From contig NZ_LNNB01000026.1 in the NCBI RefSeq assembly GCF_001747895.1, positions 25,100 through 89,099 on the forward strand: a stretch of DNA of 64,000 nt, given 5' to 3'. The position numbers and the translations under genes are program-made. This stretch comes from Staphylococcus equorum. GTDB lineage: Bacteria; Bacillota; Bacilli; Staphylococcales; Staphylococcaceae. The notes under the pieces are model-generated. The model saw only the letters and a list, made by a program, of their open reading frames with translations, was not told the origin of the DNA and searched no databases. This document shows positions 48,372-57,253 of the stretch, one piece after another (the stretch's first letter is position 1; every line of letters begins with the position of its first letter).

Positions 48372-48855
48372 TAAACTCCTTCTCACGTTAGCTGGTATTG
48401 CACTTTTTGTAATGGTTATATTATCGGTTTATCAAGTTGCTACACGCTTTATCTTTAACAGTCCAAGTACAATGAGTGAAGAAATCGTTAGATTTTTATT
48501 GATATGGTTTGGCTTGCTCAGTGCAAGTTATGTATTTGGTGTAAAACAACATATAGCCATTTTATTTATTCGAGAAAGATTTCCTGAAAAAATACAACTT
48601 ATTATGGAAAAGGCTTCAGATATTATAATCATTATCGTAGCGCTCGTACTCATGATTTGGGGTGGCTATGAAGTTGTGAATTTAACTTGGTCACAAATTG
48701 CGCCATCTACAGGATTATCTATGGCAGCGATGTACGGCGCACTACCTGTTTCGGGCGTCTTTATCATTTTCTACGCAATATACAACTTGTTAGATAAAGG
48801 AGAACTTGAAGCAGTTAAAGAAGCCAATCAAGAAGATGGGGGTGAGCGTGTATGA
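48346..48855 (+). CDS. TRAP transporter small membrane subunit (DctQ type)
   Basis: A 169-residue protein with four transmembrane segments (about 12-33, 48-64, 86-108, 125-147) and the SEEIVRFLLIWFGLLSASY stretch typical of DctQ. It bridges the binding protein and the large permease. AAGGAGGAG lies inside the end of dctP, and its stop overlaps the dctM start, so all three subunits are translationally coupled. Confidence 0.9.
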   Translation: MKKAKKIIDKLLLTLAGIALFVMVILSVYQVATRFIFNSPSTMSEEIVRFLLIWFGLLSASYVFGVKQHIAILFIRERFPEKIQLIMEKASDIIIIIVALVLMIWGGYEVVNLTWSQIAPSTGLSMAAMYGALPVSGVFIIFYAIYNLLDKGELEAVKEANQEDGGERV

Positions 48856-50147
48856 CACTTGCAGCAGGTTTAGTGTTGTTCATCACATTCTTCGCTTTCT
48901 TGATATTCGGCTTGCCTATCGCATTAGCGATTATTTTGAGTTCTATCATAACGTTATTAATGATATTACCATTCGATGTAACGATTATAACGGCAGCACA
49001 ACGTATGGTTACGGGTATTGATGATTTTACAATGCTTGCCATTCCGTTATTCGTCTTGGCAGGTATCATTATGAATAACGGCGGTATCGCTTTTAGATTA
49101 GTGAACTTTGCCAAAGTCCTAGTAGGTAGATTACCTGGCTCACTGGCACATACCAATATAGTTGGTAATATGTTATTCGGTTCTATTTCAGGTTCTAGTG
49201 TTGCTGCGGCGGCCGCTATGGGACGTATCATGGGACCAATGGAAGAAAAACAAGGTTATAAAAAAGAATACTCTGCAGCGGCAAATATAGCATCTGCGCC
49301 ATCTGGATTATTGATTCCACCAAGTTCACTATTGATTGTGTATTCACTTGTGAGTGGCGGCACATCAATTGCAGCATTATTTATAGCAGGTTATATCCCA
49401 GGTATATTATGGGGCATTATGTGTATGATCGTTGCTTACATTATGGCGAAGAAACAAGGTTATAAAGTATCGGAACGCATTAGTTGGAAAGATAAATTAT
49501 TTTTAACATTAGATGCTTTGCCAAGTCTGTTTTTAATCATTGTAGTTATCGGTGGTATCGTATCAGGTGTATTTACAGCAACAGAAGGTGCAGCAGTAGC
49601 AGTGTTATACGCTACAGTGTTATCGCTGATATATAAAAGTCTGACGCTCAAACAGATACCTAATGTCATCAAAGAAACGGCAGAAATTAGTGGTATGATT
49701 CTGTTCCTAATTACAGCTTCTGCACTATTTTCACTCGTAATGAGTTATACAGGATTACCTGAAGCTATTTCAAATGGCATTCTTTCAATGACAGATAATC
49801 CAATTATTTTACTACTGATGATTAACGTAATTTTATTAGTTATCGGAACATTTATGGATATAACACCAGCAGTATTGATTTTTACACCGATTTTCTTACC
49901 TATTTCAGAAGTTTTAGGTTTAGATCCAATTCACTTTGGTATCTTAATTGCATTTAATTTATGTATTGGTAATATCACGCCACCAGTTGGTAGTGCGCTA
50001 TTTGTTGGTGCAAGTGTCGGCGGTGTTCGTGTTGAATCTGTATTCAAATATTTAGTGCCTTACTTTATCGCACTCATTATTTTATTGTTAATCGTAACGT
50101 TCATTCCGCAAATTTCATTATTCCTTCCTAAATTATTAGGATTATAG
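48852..50147 (+). CDS. TRAP transporter large permease (DctM type)
   Basis: A 431-residue permease with about 12 membrane segments, using a sodium gradient in known members. FGSISGSSVAAAAAMG, APSGLLIPPSS and NLCIGNITPPVGSALF are the conserved DctM loops. Its ATGA overlaps the dctQ stop. It forms the channel for import of the uronate catabolised by the downstream enzymes. Confidence 0.93.
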   Translation: MTLAAGLVLFITFFAFLIFGLPIALAIILSSIITLLMILPFDVTIITAAQRMVTGIDDFTMLAIPLFVLAGIIMNNGGIAFRLVNFAKVLVGRLPGSLAHTNIVGNMLFGSISGSSVAAAAAMGRIMGPMEEKQGYKKEYSAAANIASAPSGLLIPPSSLLIVYSLVSGGTSIAALFIAGYIPGILWGIMCMIVAYIMAKKQGYKVSERISWKDKLFLTLDALPSLFLIIVVIGGIVSGVFTATEGAAVAVLYATVLSLIYKSLTLKQIPNVIKETAEISGMILFLITASALFSLVMSYTGLPEAISNGILSMTDNPIILLLMINVILLVIGTFMDITPAVLIFTPIFLPISEVLGLDPIHFGILIAFNLCIGNITPPVGSALFVGASVGGVRVESVFKYLVPYFIALIILLLIVTFIPQISLFLPKLLGL

Positions 50148-50162
50148 AAAAGGGGCAATAAC

Positions 50163-51569
50163 ATGGCATTAATTAATGACAATTTTTTATTAAATAATAA
50201 AACAGCAGTAAAGTTATATCAAAAGGTTAAAGATCTACCAATTTATGATTTTCACTGTCACTTAGACCCAAAAGAAATTTATGAAAATAAAAACTATGAA
50301 AATATTACACAATTGTGGTTAGCCGGAGATCATTACAAATGGCGCTTAATGAGAGCATACGGTATAGAAGAAGGATTAATTACAGGCGATGCAGATGACT
50401 TCGATAAATTCGAAGCATTTATGAACATGCTACCTTATTCAATCGTTAACCCAATGTATCACTGGTGTTCACTTGAATTAAAACGCTATTTTGATGAAGA
50501 TACAGATTTAGATAAAGTGAATGTTAAAAAGTTATATAAATCATTAAACCGTAAATTGGCAAAATCATCACATACGCCACAAAATTTAATTAAACAAAGT
50601 AATGTATCTGTAGTTTGTACAACGGATGATCCATGTGACGATTTGGAATACCATAAATTATTAAATCAAGATAAAAAAGTAACGTTTAAAGTGATTTCTA
50701 CGTTCAGACCAGATAGTTACGTATTCTTAAGTGAAACAACGGTTAAAGACAAGATTAAGCAGCTTGATCAAACGATTGACGGTGAAATTAAAGATTTAAA
50801 CAGTTATATCGAAGCACTTAAAACACGCGTTCATTATTTTAATAGACAAGGCGCTAGAAGTTCAGACCAAAGTTTTGAAAAAGCACCATTGATGTATGCG
50901 ACAACAGAAGAAGCTACGGCAATCTATGAATCTATGATGAAGGGTGAAGCAGTTTCTGAAACGCAACAATACGAATTAGCGGGTTATATTTTAACTGAAA
51001 TTAGTAAAGTATATAACGAATTAAATTGGGTCGTACAATTCCATTTAGGACCAACTAGAAATAATAATTCGAAAATGTTAGAAGTCGCAGGCACAGACAG
51101 TGGATTCGATAGTGTAGGTGAACAACTGAGCGCTAAAACATTGAACGCGATGCTAGATCACCTTGAACAAAACAATGCTTTATCAGATACGATTATTTAT
51201 CCTAATAATGGTAATGATCACCTTATGGTTCAAGCTACAGCAGGTAACTTTACTAACAGCGAACATAAAGTGCAATTAGGTGCTGCATGGTGGTTTAATG
51301 ACACGAAAGAAGGCATGGAACAGCACTTAGTAGATTATGCTAACGTCGGCTTATTAGCTAAATTTGTAGGTATGCTTACAGATTCACGTAGCATGATTTC
51401 TTATACACGCCATGAGTATTTCAGAAGAATTTTATGTAATTTCTTAGGAGACAAGATTGAAAAAGGTGAGATTGCCTTATCAGATGCAACAATTGAACAA
51501 ATGTTAAAAGATATTTGCTATAACAATGCAGTGAATTTATTCAAAATAGAAGGCGTTAAGGAGGTATAA
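50163..51569 (+). CDS. uxaC: Glucuronate isomerase
   Basis: Glucuronate isomerase (468 residues) converts D-glucuronate to D-fructuronate. The N-terminal IYDFHCHLDPKEI, with His31 and His33, is the metal-site signature of the UxaC branch of the amidohydrolase superfamily; WVVQFHLGPTRNNN and YARFxG-like LAKFVGMLTDSRS are later landmarks. AGGGGCA precedes the ATG. UxaC can also act on galacturonate, but uxaA and uxaB are absent from the operon, so glucuronate is the likely substrate. Confidence 0.95.
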   Translation: MALINDNFLLNNKTAVKLYQKVKDLPIYDFHCHLDPKEIYENKNYENITQLWLAGDHYKWRLMRAYGIEEGLITGDADDFDKFEAFMNMLPYSIVNPMYHWCSLELKRYFDEDTDLDKVNVKKLYKSLNRKLAKSSHTPQNLIKQSNVSVVCTTDDPCDDLEYHKLLNQDKKVTFKVISTFRPDSYVFLSETTVKDKIKQLDQTIDGEIKDLNSYIEALKTRVHYFNRQGARSSDQSFEKAPLMYATTEEATAIYESMMKGEAVSETQQYELAGYILTEISKVYNELNWVVQFHLGPTRNNNSKMLEVAGTDSGFDSVGEQLSAKTLNAMLDHLEQNNALSDTIIYPNNGNDHLMVQATAGNFTNSEHKVQLGAAWWFNDTKEGMEQHLVDYANVGLLAKFVGMLTDSRSMISYTRHEYFRRILCNFLGDKIEKGEIALSDATIEQMLKDICYNNAVNLFKIEGVKEV

Positions 51570-51571
51570 CG

Positions 51572-52603
51572 ATGGAATTATCATTTCGTTGGTACGGTGA
51601 AGATGATCCAGTAACATTAGAGAACATCAAACAAATTCCAGATATGAAGCATATCGTTTCTGCAATTTATGATGTACCAGTAGGTGAGGTCTGGTCAAAA
51701 GAAAGAATCGCAAAATTAAAACAAACAATCGAAGCGGCAGGATTGAAATTTGAAGTCGTTGAAAGTTTACCTGTAAGTGAAGAAATTAAATTAGGTACAG
51801 ATAAACGTGATGAACTGATTGAAAATTATAAGACATCATTAGTGAATTTAGCTGAAAATGGTGTTAAGACAGTGACGTATAACTTTATGCCGGTCTTTGA
51901 TTGGACACGTTCACAGTTAGACTATGAATTATCTGATGGTTCTAATACGTTGATTTATAAACATGATCAATTAAAAGATATCGATCCATTAACAACAGAT
52001 TTAAATTTACCAGGTTGGGACGAAAGTTATTCAAGAGAAGAGATGAATCATTTGATTACATCTTATCGTGAAACATCGGACGAGCAATTGTGGTCGAACT
52101 TAAAGTACTTTTTAGATGGCGTATTACCAACTGCAATCGAACATGATATTGATCTGGCGATACACCCGGATGATCCACCATGGCCTATATTCGGTATTCC
52201 ACGTATCATTAAAAACAAAGATAGCTATGAACGTTTACTATCTATAAATGATAGTAAAAACAATGGTATTTGCTTCTGTACAGGATCATTAGGTTCATTA
52301 GCAGAAAATGATTTACCAAGCATGATTAGAACATTTGGCGAGCATATCCATTTTGTGCATATGCGTAACGTGAAACGATTAGATTCACATTCATTCTTGG
52401 AAACAGGTCATTTATCTAAAAACGGTTCAGTAGATATGAAAGCAGTAGTAGAAGCACTGCAAGATGTTAACTTTAAAGGCACAATCAGACCAGATCACGG
52501 ACGTATGATTTGGGGAGAAACAGGTAAAGCAGGTTACGGATTGTTCGACAGAGCATTAGGCGCAACTTATATTAACGGTTTAATTGAAGGAGTGAGCAAA
52601 TGA
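51572..52603 (+). CDS. uxuA: Mannonate dehydratase
   Basis: A 343-residue TIM-barrel enzyme that dehydrates D-mannonate to 2-keto-3-deoxygluconate. LSFRWYGEDDPVTLENIKQIP at the start (split in the family by one variable residue), TYNFMPVFDWTRS, AIHPDDPPWPIFGIPRI and FVHMRNVK, with its metal-binding residues, are diagnostic. It follows uxaC after two bases and overlaps uxuB by an ATGA. Confidence 0.96.
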   Translation: MELSFRWYGEDDPVTLENIKQIPDMKHIVSAIYDVPVGEVWSKERIAKLKQTIEAAGLKFEVVESLPVSEEIKLGTDKRDELIENYKTSLVNLAENGVKTVTYNFMPVFDWTRSQLDYELSDGSNTLIYKHDQLKDIDPLTTDLNLPGWDESYSREEMNHLITSYRETSDEQLWSNLKYFLDGVLPTAIEHDIDLAIHPDDPPWPIFGIPRIIKNKDSYERLLSINDSKNNGICFCTGSLGSLAENDLPSMIRTFGEHIHFVHMRNVKRLDSHSFLETGHLSKNGSVDMKAVVEALQDVNFKGTIRPDHGRMIWGETGKAGYGLFDRALGATYINGLIEGVSK

Positions 52604-53424
52604 TGACAAGACAATTTGAAGGAGTCAATGTAGTAATCACTGGCGCAACAGGTGTGATTGGATCAACGTTCGTCAAAGGACTTGTAGAAAAAGGTGCCAA
52701 CGTAGGTATTTTAGGACGTTCTGAAGATAAAATTGTTGAATTACAAGATGAAATTGATAAAGAAAGAAAACAAACAGTCGCATTAGTGGCGAACGTGTTA
52801 GATAAAGATGCTTTAACGCAAGCGAAACTAAGATTTAACGATACATTTGGTGCAGTTACAATTCTGATTAATGGCGCAGGTGGAAATAACCCGAATGCCA
52901 CAACAAATGATGAAATGTATGATGAAAATGGTGATAAAACGTTCTTTGATTTAACAGAAGATGGTATTGATAAAGTATTTAAATTAAATTACACAGGTAC
53001 ATTTTTACCATCCCAAGTATTTGGTAAAGATGTCGTCTCATCTGAGGCAGGTACAATTATTAATATTTCATCAATGAACGCCTTTACACCACTGACTAAG
53101 ATCCCAGCATACAGTGGCGCAAAAGCATCTGTAAGTAACTTTACACAATGGTTGAGCACTTACTTTGCCGGTCATATCCGAGTGAATGCAATTGCACCTG
53201 GATTCTTTGAAACAGCTCAAAATAAAGCCTTACTTAGAAATGAAGATGGTTCTTATTCAGAACGTGCTTCAAAAATTCTATCACAAACACCAATGAATCG
53301 TTTTGGTGTACCGGAAGATATTCTAGGCACACTTTATTGGTTAATGGATAAAGAATTAAGTGGCTTCGTTACAGGTATCGTTGTTCCTGTAGATGGCGGC
53401 TTCTCATCTTACTCTGGCGTATAA
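52600..53424 (+). CDS. uxuB: Fructuronate reductase, SDR type (mannonate oxidoreductase)
   Basis: A 274-residue short-chain dehydrogenase with TGATGVIGS for cofactor binding, NGAG near 91, Ser157/158, Tyr171 and Lys175. In this operon, between UxaC and UxuA in pathway order, it must reduce D-fructuronate to D-mannonate; Firmicutes use an SDR enzyme for this step where enterobacteria use a long-chain one. Translationally coupled to uxuA and last in the operon. The specific substrate is inferred from context. Confidence 0.88.
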   Translation: MMTRQFEGVNVVITGATGVIGSTFVKGLVEKGANVGILGRSEDKIVELQDEIDKERKQTVALVANVLDKDALTQAKLRFNDTFGAVTILINGAGGNNPNATTNDEMYDENGDKTFFDLTEDGIDKVFKLNYTGTFLPSQVFGKDVVSSEAGTIINISSMNAFTPLTKIPAYSGAKASVSNFTQWLSTYFAGHIRVNAIAPGFFETAQNKALLRNEDGSYSERASKILSQTPMNRFGVPEDILGTLYWLMDKELSGFVTGIVVPVDGGFSSYSGV

Positions 53425-53445
53425 AAAAGCTATAAATTTTAAAAT

Positions 53446-53485
53446 AAACTCCTTAAATCAATTTTGATTAAGGAGTTTATTTTTG
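53446..53485 (+). terminator. Terminator of the glucuronate operon
   Basis: AAACTCCTTAAATCA (53446-53460) pairs with TGATTAAGGAGTTT (53465-53478), followed by ATTTTTG. Confidence 0.92.
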
Positions 53486-53666
53486 TTGTTCTATAAGATA
53501 AAGATAAAAGGGAAGAAATAAAAAATATTTGAGTATTATAAATTTATTTTTACAAATGTCACAAATATGAGTTGAATGACATTGATAATCTATATCAATT
53601 AATCCATAATATAAAGCATATGTAAAGAATAATTAAAATATTGAATTATAGAATAGGTGGGGTGTT

Positions 53667-55388
53667 GTGAAAGCATTTTTTAGCTATTACAAACCATATA
53701 AAGGTTTGTTTTTCTTAGATTTTGGTTCGGCAATTGTTGTAGGTTTGTTGGAATTAATTTTCCCACTTATTACAAGTATATATATTGATCGTTTGTTACC
53801 TTCAAATCAGTGGAATCTCATAGTGATTTTTGGAATTGCATTGTTATTTGTCTTTGGAATTGTAGCGGTACTTAAATTTATCGTCACATATTGGGGACAT
53901 AAGTTAGGTACGAATATAGAGCGTGATATGCGTAATGATTTATATAGTCATATTCAGAAATTGAATTTTAAGTATTTTGATAACCAAAAATCAGGAAAAC
54001 TCATTGGTCGACTGACGAATGATTTGATGGATATTGGTGAAGCTGCACATCATGGCCCAGAAGATGTATTTTTATCTATCATGACGCTTATTGGTGCATT
54101 TGTCATCATGTTAACGATTGATGTGAAATTAGCACTCATTACGTTTTGTGTGGTGCCTATTGTTTTTATCTTGGCTATATTTTTCAGCCAAAAAATGTCT
54201 CGTGCATTTAAGAATTTATTTACCAATGTGTCACGTTTTAATGAATTAATCGCAGATAATGTGGGTGGCATAAGACTTGTACAGGCTTTTACCAATGAAA
54301 AACATGAGCAAACGAAATTTAGAAATATAAACGATAATTTTAGAGCTACAAAATTAAAAGCATATAATTATATGTCTTGGAATATTACAATTAGTCATAT
54401 TGCCCAAAATCTGACATTAATTATTGTGTTAGTAGTCGGAAGTTATTTTGTGTTGCATGGTGATTTATCTTATGGTGGTATCGTTGCATTTATCATGATT
54501 ACGAATGTACTTTTTAAACCATTACAACAAATAAATATGATTATAGAGCTATTTCCTAAAGCGATTGCAGGATTTAAAAACTTTAGCGAAATATTAAGCA
54601 TTAATCCAGAAATACAGGATACACCAGATGCGGTTGAAATGCCGAGTGATCCTAAGACGATTCAATATAAAGATGTAACATTTGGATATGGCGAAACACC
54701 GATTCTTAAAAAACTGAATTTAGATATTCAGCATGGTGAGAAGATTGCATTAGTTGGACCGAGTGGTAGTGGTAAAACGACAATCAGTTCTCTATTGCCA
54801 AGATTTTATGAAGTAGATGATGGTGATATCTTAATTAATGGCCAAAGCATCAAATCGATTCAGTTAGCCTCACTACGTGCAGAAATTGGTGTCGTACAGC
54901 AAGATGTATTCCTATTCTCTGGTACTTTAAGAGATAACATTGTATATGGTCATTTAGAAGCTGACGAAACTGCAATATGGGATGCAGTTAGAAATGCGCA
55001 ATTAGAAACATTTATCAAAGACTTACCCTTTGGTTTAGATACACTCGTAGGTGAAAGAGGTACGAAATTATCTGGTGGACAGAAACAGCGTATTTCCATC
55101 GCTAGAATGTTTTTAAAAGACCCATCTATTATTATTTTAGATGAAGCTACAAGTGCGTTAGATATAGAAACAGAAAATAAAATTCAATTGGCATTTAAAA
55201 AACTGTCAGAAAATAGAACATCGTTCATTATTGCGCATCGTTTATCAACGATTAAAGACGTAGACCGTATTATCTTTATCAAAGATGGCGAAATCTTAGA
55301 AGAAGGTAGTCATGAAGTATTGATGCAACAAGATGGACATTATAAACAACTTTATTTATCTCAGTTTAATGAAGTTGAAACATTTTAA
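53667..55388 (+). CDS. ABC-type exporter half-transporter
   Basis: A 573-residue half-transporter: six transmembrane segments in the first 310 residues, then an ATPase with GPSGSGKTT, LSGGQKQR and IIILDEATSALD, and the switch histidine in IIAHRLSTI. It would work as a homodimer, as in Sav1866/MsbA-type exporters of drugs or lipids. The start is a GTG behind AGGTGGGGTG. It stands alone. Substrate unknown. Confidence 0.9.
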   Translation: MKAFFSYYKPYKGLFFLDFGSAIVVGLLELIFPLITSIYIDRLLPSNQWNLIVIFGIALLFVFGIVAVLKFIVTYWGHKLGTNIERDMRNDLYSHIQKLNFKYFDNQKSGKLIGRLTNDLMDIGEAAHHGPEDVFLSIMTLIGAFVIMLTIDVKLALITFCVVPIVFILAIFFSQKMSRAFKNLFTNVSRFNELIADNVGGIRLVQAFTNEKHEQTKFRNINDNFRATKLKAYNYMSWNITISHIAQNLTLIIVLVVGSYFVLHGDLSYGGIVAFIMITNVLFKPLQQINMIIELFPKAIAGFKNFSEILSINPEIQDTPDAVEMPSDPKTIQYKDVTFGYGETPILKKLNLDIQHGEKIALVGPSGSGKTTISSLLPRFYEVDDGDILINGQSIKSIQLASLRAEIGVVQQDVFLFSGTLRDNIVYGHLEADETAIWDAVRNAQLETFIKDLPFGLDTLVGERGTKLSGGQKQRISIARMFLKDPSIIILDEATSALDIETENKIQLAFKKLSENRTSFIIAHRLSTIKDVDRIIFIKDGEILEEGSHEVLMQQDGHYKQLYLSQFNEVETF

Positions 55389-55423
55389 AATGTTTGAGTG
55401 TGATCATAATAGTGAGTATTAAA

Positions 55424-55478
55424 GGGGGCGGGAAGACGAAATCAAATTTTGATTTCTGTCCCGCTCCCTTGTATTTTT
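55424..55478 (+). terminator. Repeat-type terminator after the ABC exporter
   Basis: GGGGGCGGGA and GAAATCAAA pair with TTTGATTTC and TCCCGCTCCC. It is the second copy of the element at 23172-23224, with compensating stem changes (CAGGA/TCCTG there, CGGGA/TCCCG here), which supports selection on the hairpin. Confidence 0.85.
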
Positions 55479-55500
55479 ATAGAATCTTAATTATGATTTA

Positions 55501-55514
55501 AGAAAGCGCTTTCT
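55501..55514. promoter_or_regulatory. Candidate cre (CcpA) site upstream of araB
   Basis: AGAAAGCGCTTTCT, a perfect 14-bp palindrome, matches the cre consensus except at its end bases. It lies 30 bases before araB, suiting catabolite repression of a pentose kinase. Confidence 0.55.
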
Positions 55515-55544
55515 GTCGTATAGAAAGATCTGGAGGGTTAAAGT

Positions 55545-57173
55545 ATGGCTTACAGTATAGGGATAGATTTTGGAACAGGTTCAGGTAGAGCCTTTCTTAT
55601 AAATACAGAGAATGGTGAAATTGTAGAACAATTTATTAAAACGTATACGCATGGCACGATAGAAGGAACACTTGGTGGTCAAAAACTACCTCAAAGTTAC
55701 GCATTACAAAATGCGAATGATTATTGGGAAGTCATTGAAGAAGGCATTCCAGCTATTTTAGCAAAAGCACAAATTGCTGCAAATGAAATTGTCGGAATCG
55801 GTATCGATTTTACATCGTCTACAGTGATTTTTGTGGATGAACATATGGAACCCATTCATAATAAGCAAGGGTTTAAAGATAATCCACACGCTTACGTCAA
55901 ATTATGGAAGCATCATGGTGCGCAAGACGAGGCAGATGTATTATTTAAAACTGCGCTTGAAGAGAAGAATCGTTGGTTAGGCTACTATGGCTTTAATGTG
56001 AGTAGTGAATGGATGATACCTAAGATTATGGAAGTAAACAATAAGGCACCTGAAGTGATAGCGGAGAGTGCGTATATCATGGAGGCGGGGGATTGGATTG
56101 TCAATCGACTCACTGATCAAAACGTCAGATCAAATTGTGGCTTAGGGTTTAAATCATTTTGGGAAGCGGACACAGGATTCCATTATGATTTGTTTGATAA
56201 AGTAGATAATGATTTATCTAAAATTGTAAGAGCGAAAGTGGAAGCACCAGTCGTTAATATTGGTGAAACTGTAGGTAAAGTTTGTCAGGCGATGGCAGAA
56301 AAACTAGGACTTTCACCAGAAACGCAAGTGAGTCCGTTTATCATTGATGCACATGCAAGTTTATTAGGGATAGGTTCAGAAAGAGATAAAGAAATGACTA
56401 TGGTCATGGGTACAAGTACATGTCATTTAATGCTTAATAAAGAACAACATAAGGTGCCTGGTATTTCTGGTTCAGTTAAAGGTGCTATTATTCCAGATCT
56501 TTATGCATACGAGGCAGGCCAAACTGCTGTAGGAGACTTATTTGAGTACGTGGCGAAACAGTCGCCATATGATGATGTCAAAGAAGCGAAGATACGCGAC
56601 ATTTCAATCTTTGAATTATTAAATGAGAAGGCCGCTAAACTTTATCCTGGTGAAAGTGGACTCATTGCGCTAGATTGGCATAACGGCAATAGAAGTGTAC
56701 TCAGTGATAGTAATTTGAAAGGTTGCTTATTTGGCATGGGATTACATACGAAACACGAAGAAATTTACCGTGCATACATGGAGGCCACTGCATTTGGTAC
56801 TAAAATGATTATGCAACAGTATGAAGGGTGGCATATGGAAGTAGATCATGTATTTGCTTGTGGTGGCATACCTAAAAAGAATACATTACTCATGGATATC
56901 TATGCTAATGTACTGAACAAACGTGTGACGGTCATTGATAGTGAATATGCACCAGCAATTGGCGCGGCTATTTTAGGTGCAATATGTGGCGGAGCGCATA
57001 CGGACTTTAGTGAGGCGGTCAAAGCAATGAAAGAACCCGTATTATACACTGTTGAACCTCAAGCAGATAAAGTGGAAATCTATAAAAAGTTATTTAACGC
57101 ATATCAATCATTGCATGACCTACATGGCTATAAAAAAGCGAGCATTATGCGTGATGTTGCACAATTGATGTAA
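55545..57173 (+). CDS. araB: Ribulokinase
   Basis: A 542-residue FGGY-family kinase phosphorylating L-ribulose (and related ketopentoses). YSIGIDFGTGSGRAFL at the start, GIDFTSSTVIFVD, GTSTCHLM and GGIPKKN are ribulokinase landmarks, and the length matches the family. GGAGGGTT precedes the ATG. No araA, araD, regulator or pentose transporter is adjacent, so its partners must lie elsewhere. Likely under CcpA control through the upstream palindrome. Confidence 0.92.
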   Translation: MAYSIGIDFGTGSGRAFLINTENGEIVEQFIKTYTHGTIEGTLGGQKLPQSYALQNANDYWEVIEEGIPAILAKAQIAANEIVGIGIDFTSSTVIFVDEHMEPIHNKQGFKDNPHAYVKLWKHHGAQDEADVLFKTALEEKNRWLGYYGFNVSSEWMIPKIMEVNNKAPEVIAESAYIMEAGDWIVNRLTDQNVRSNCGLGFKSFWEADTGFHYDLFDKVDNDLSKIVRAKVEAPVVNIGETVGKVCQAMAEKLGLSPETQVSPFIIDAHASLLGIGSERDKEMTMVMGTSTCHLMLNKEQHKVPGISGSVKGAIIPDLYAYEAGQTAVGDLFEYVAKQSPYDDVKEAKIRDISIFELLNEKAAKLYPGESGLIALDWHNGNRSVLSDSNLKGCLFGMGLHTKHEEIYRAYMEATAFGTKMIMQQYEGWHMEVDHVFACGGIPKKNTLLMDIYANVLNKRVTVIDSEYAPAIGAAILGAICGGAHTDFSEAVKAMKEPVLYTVEPQADKVEIYKKLFNAYQSLHDLHGYKKASIMRDVAQLM

Positions 57174-57194
57174 GAAGATTAAATGTTTAATTAA

Positions 57195-57246
57195 AATAAC
57201 CCAGAAACAATATATCAGTGATGATACGTTGCTTCTGGGTTATTGT
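57195..57246. terminator. Bidirectional terminator
   Basis: AATAACCCAGAA (57195-57206) pairs with TTCTGGGTTATT (57233-57244) between convergent araB and the Nramp gene. Confidence 0.92.
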
Positions 57247-57253
57247 TATAAAG

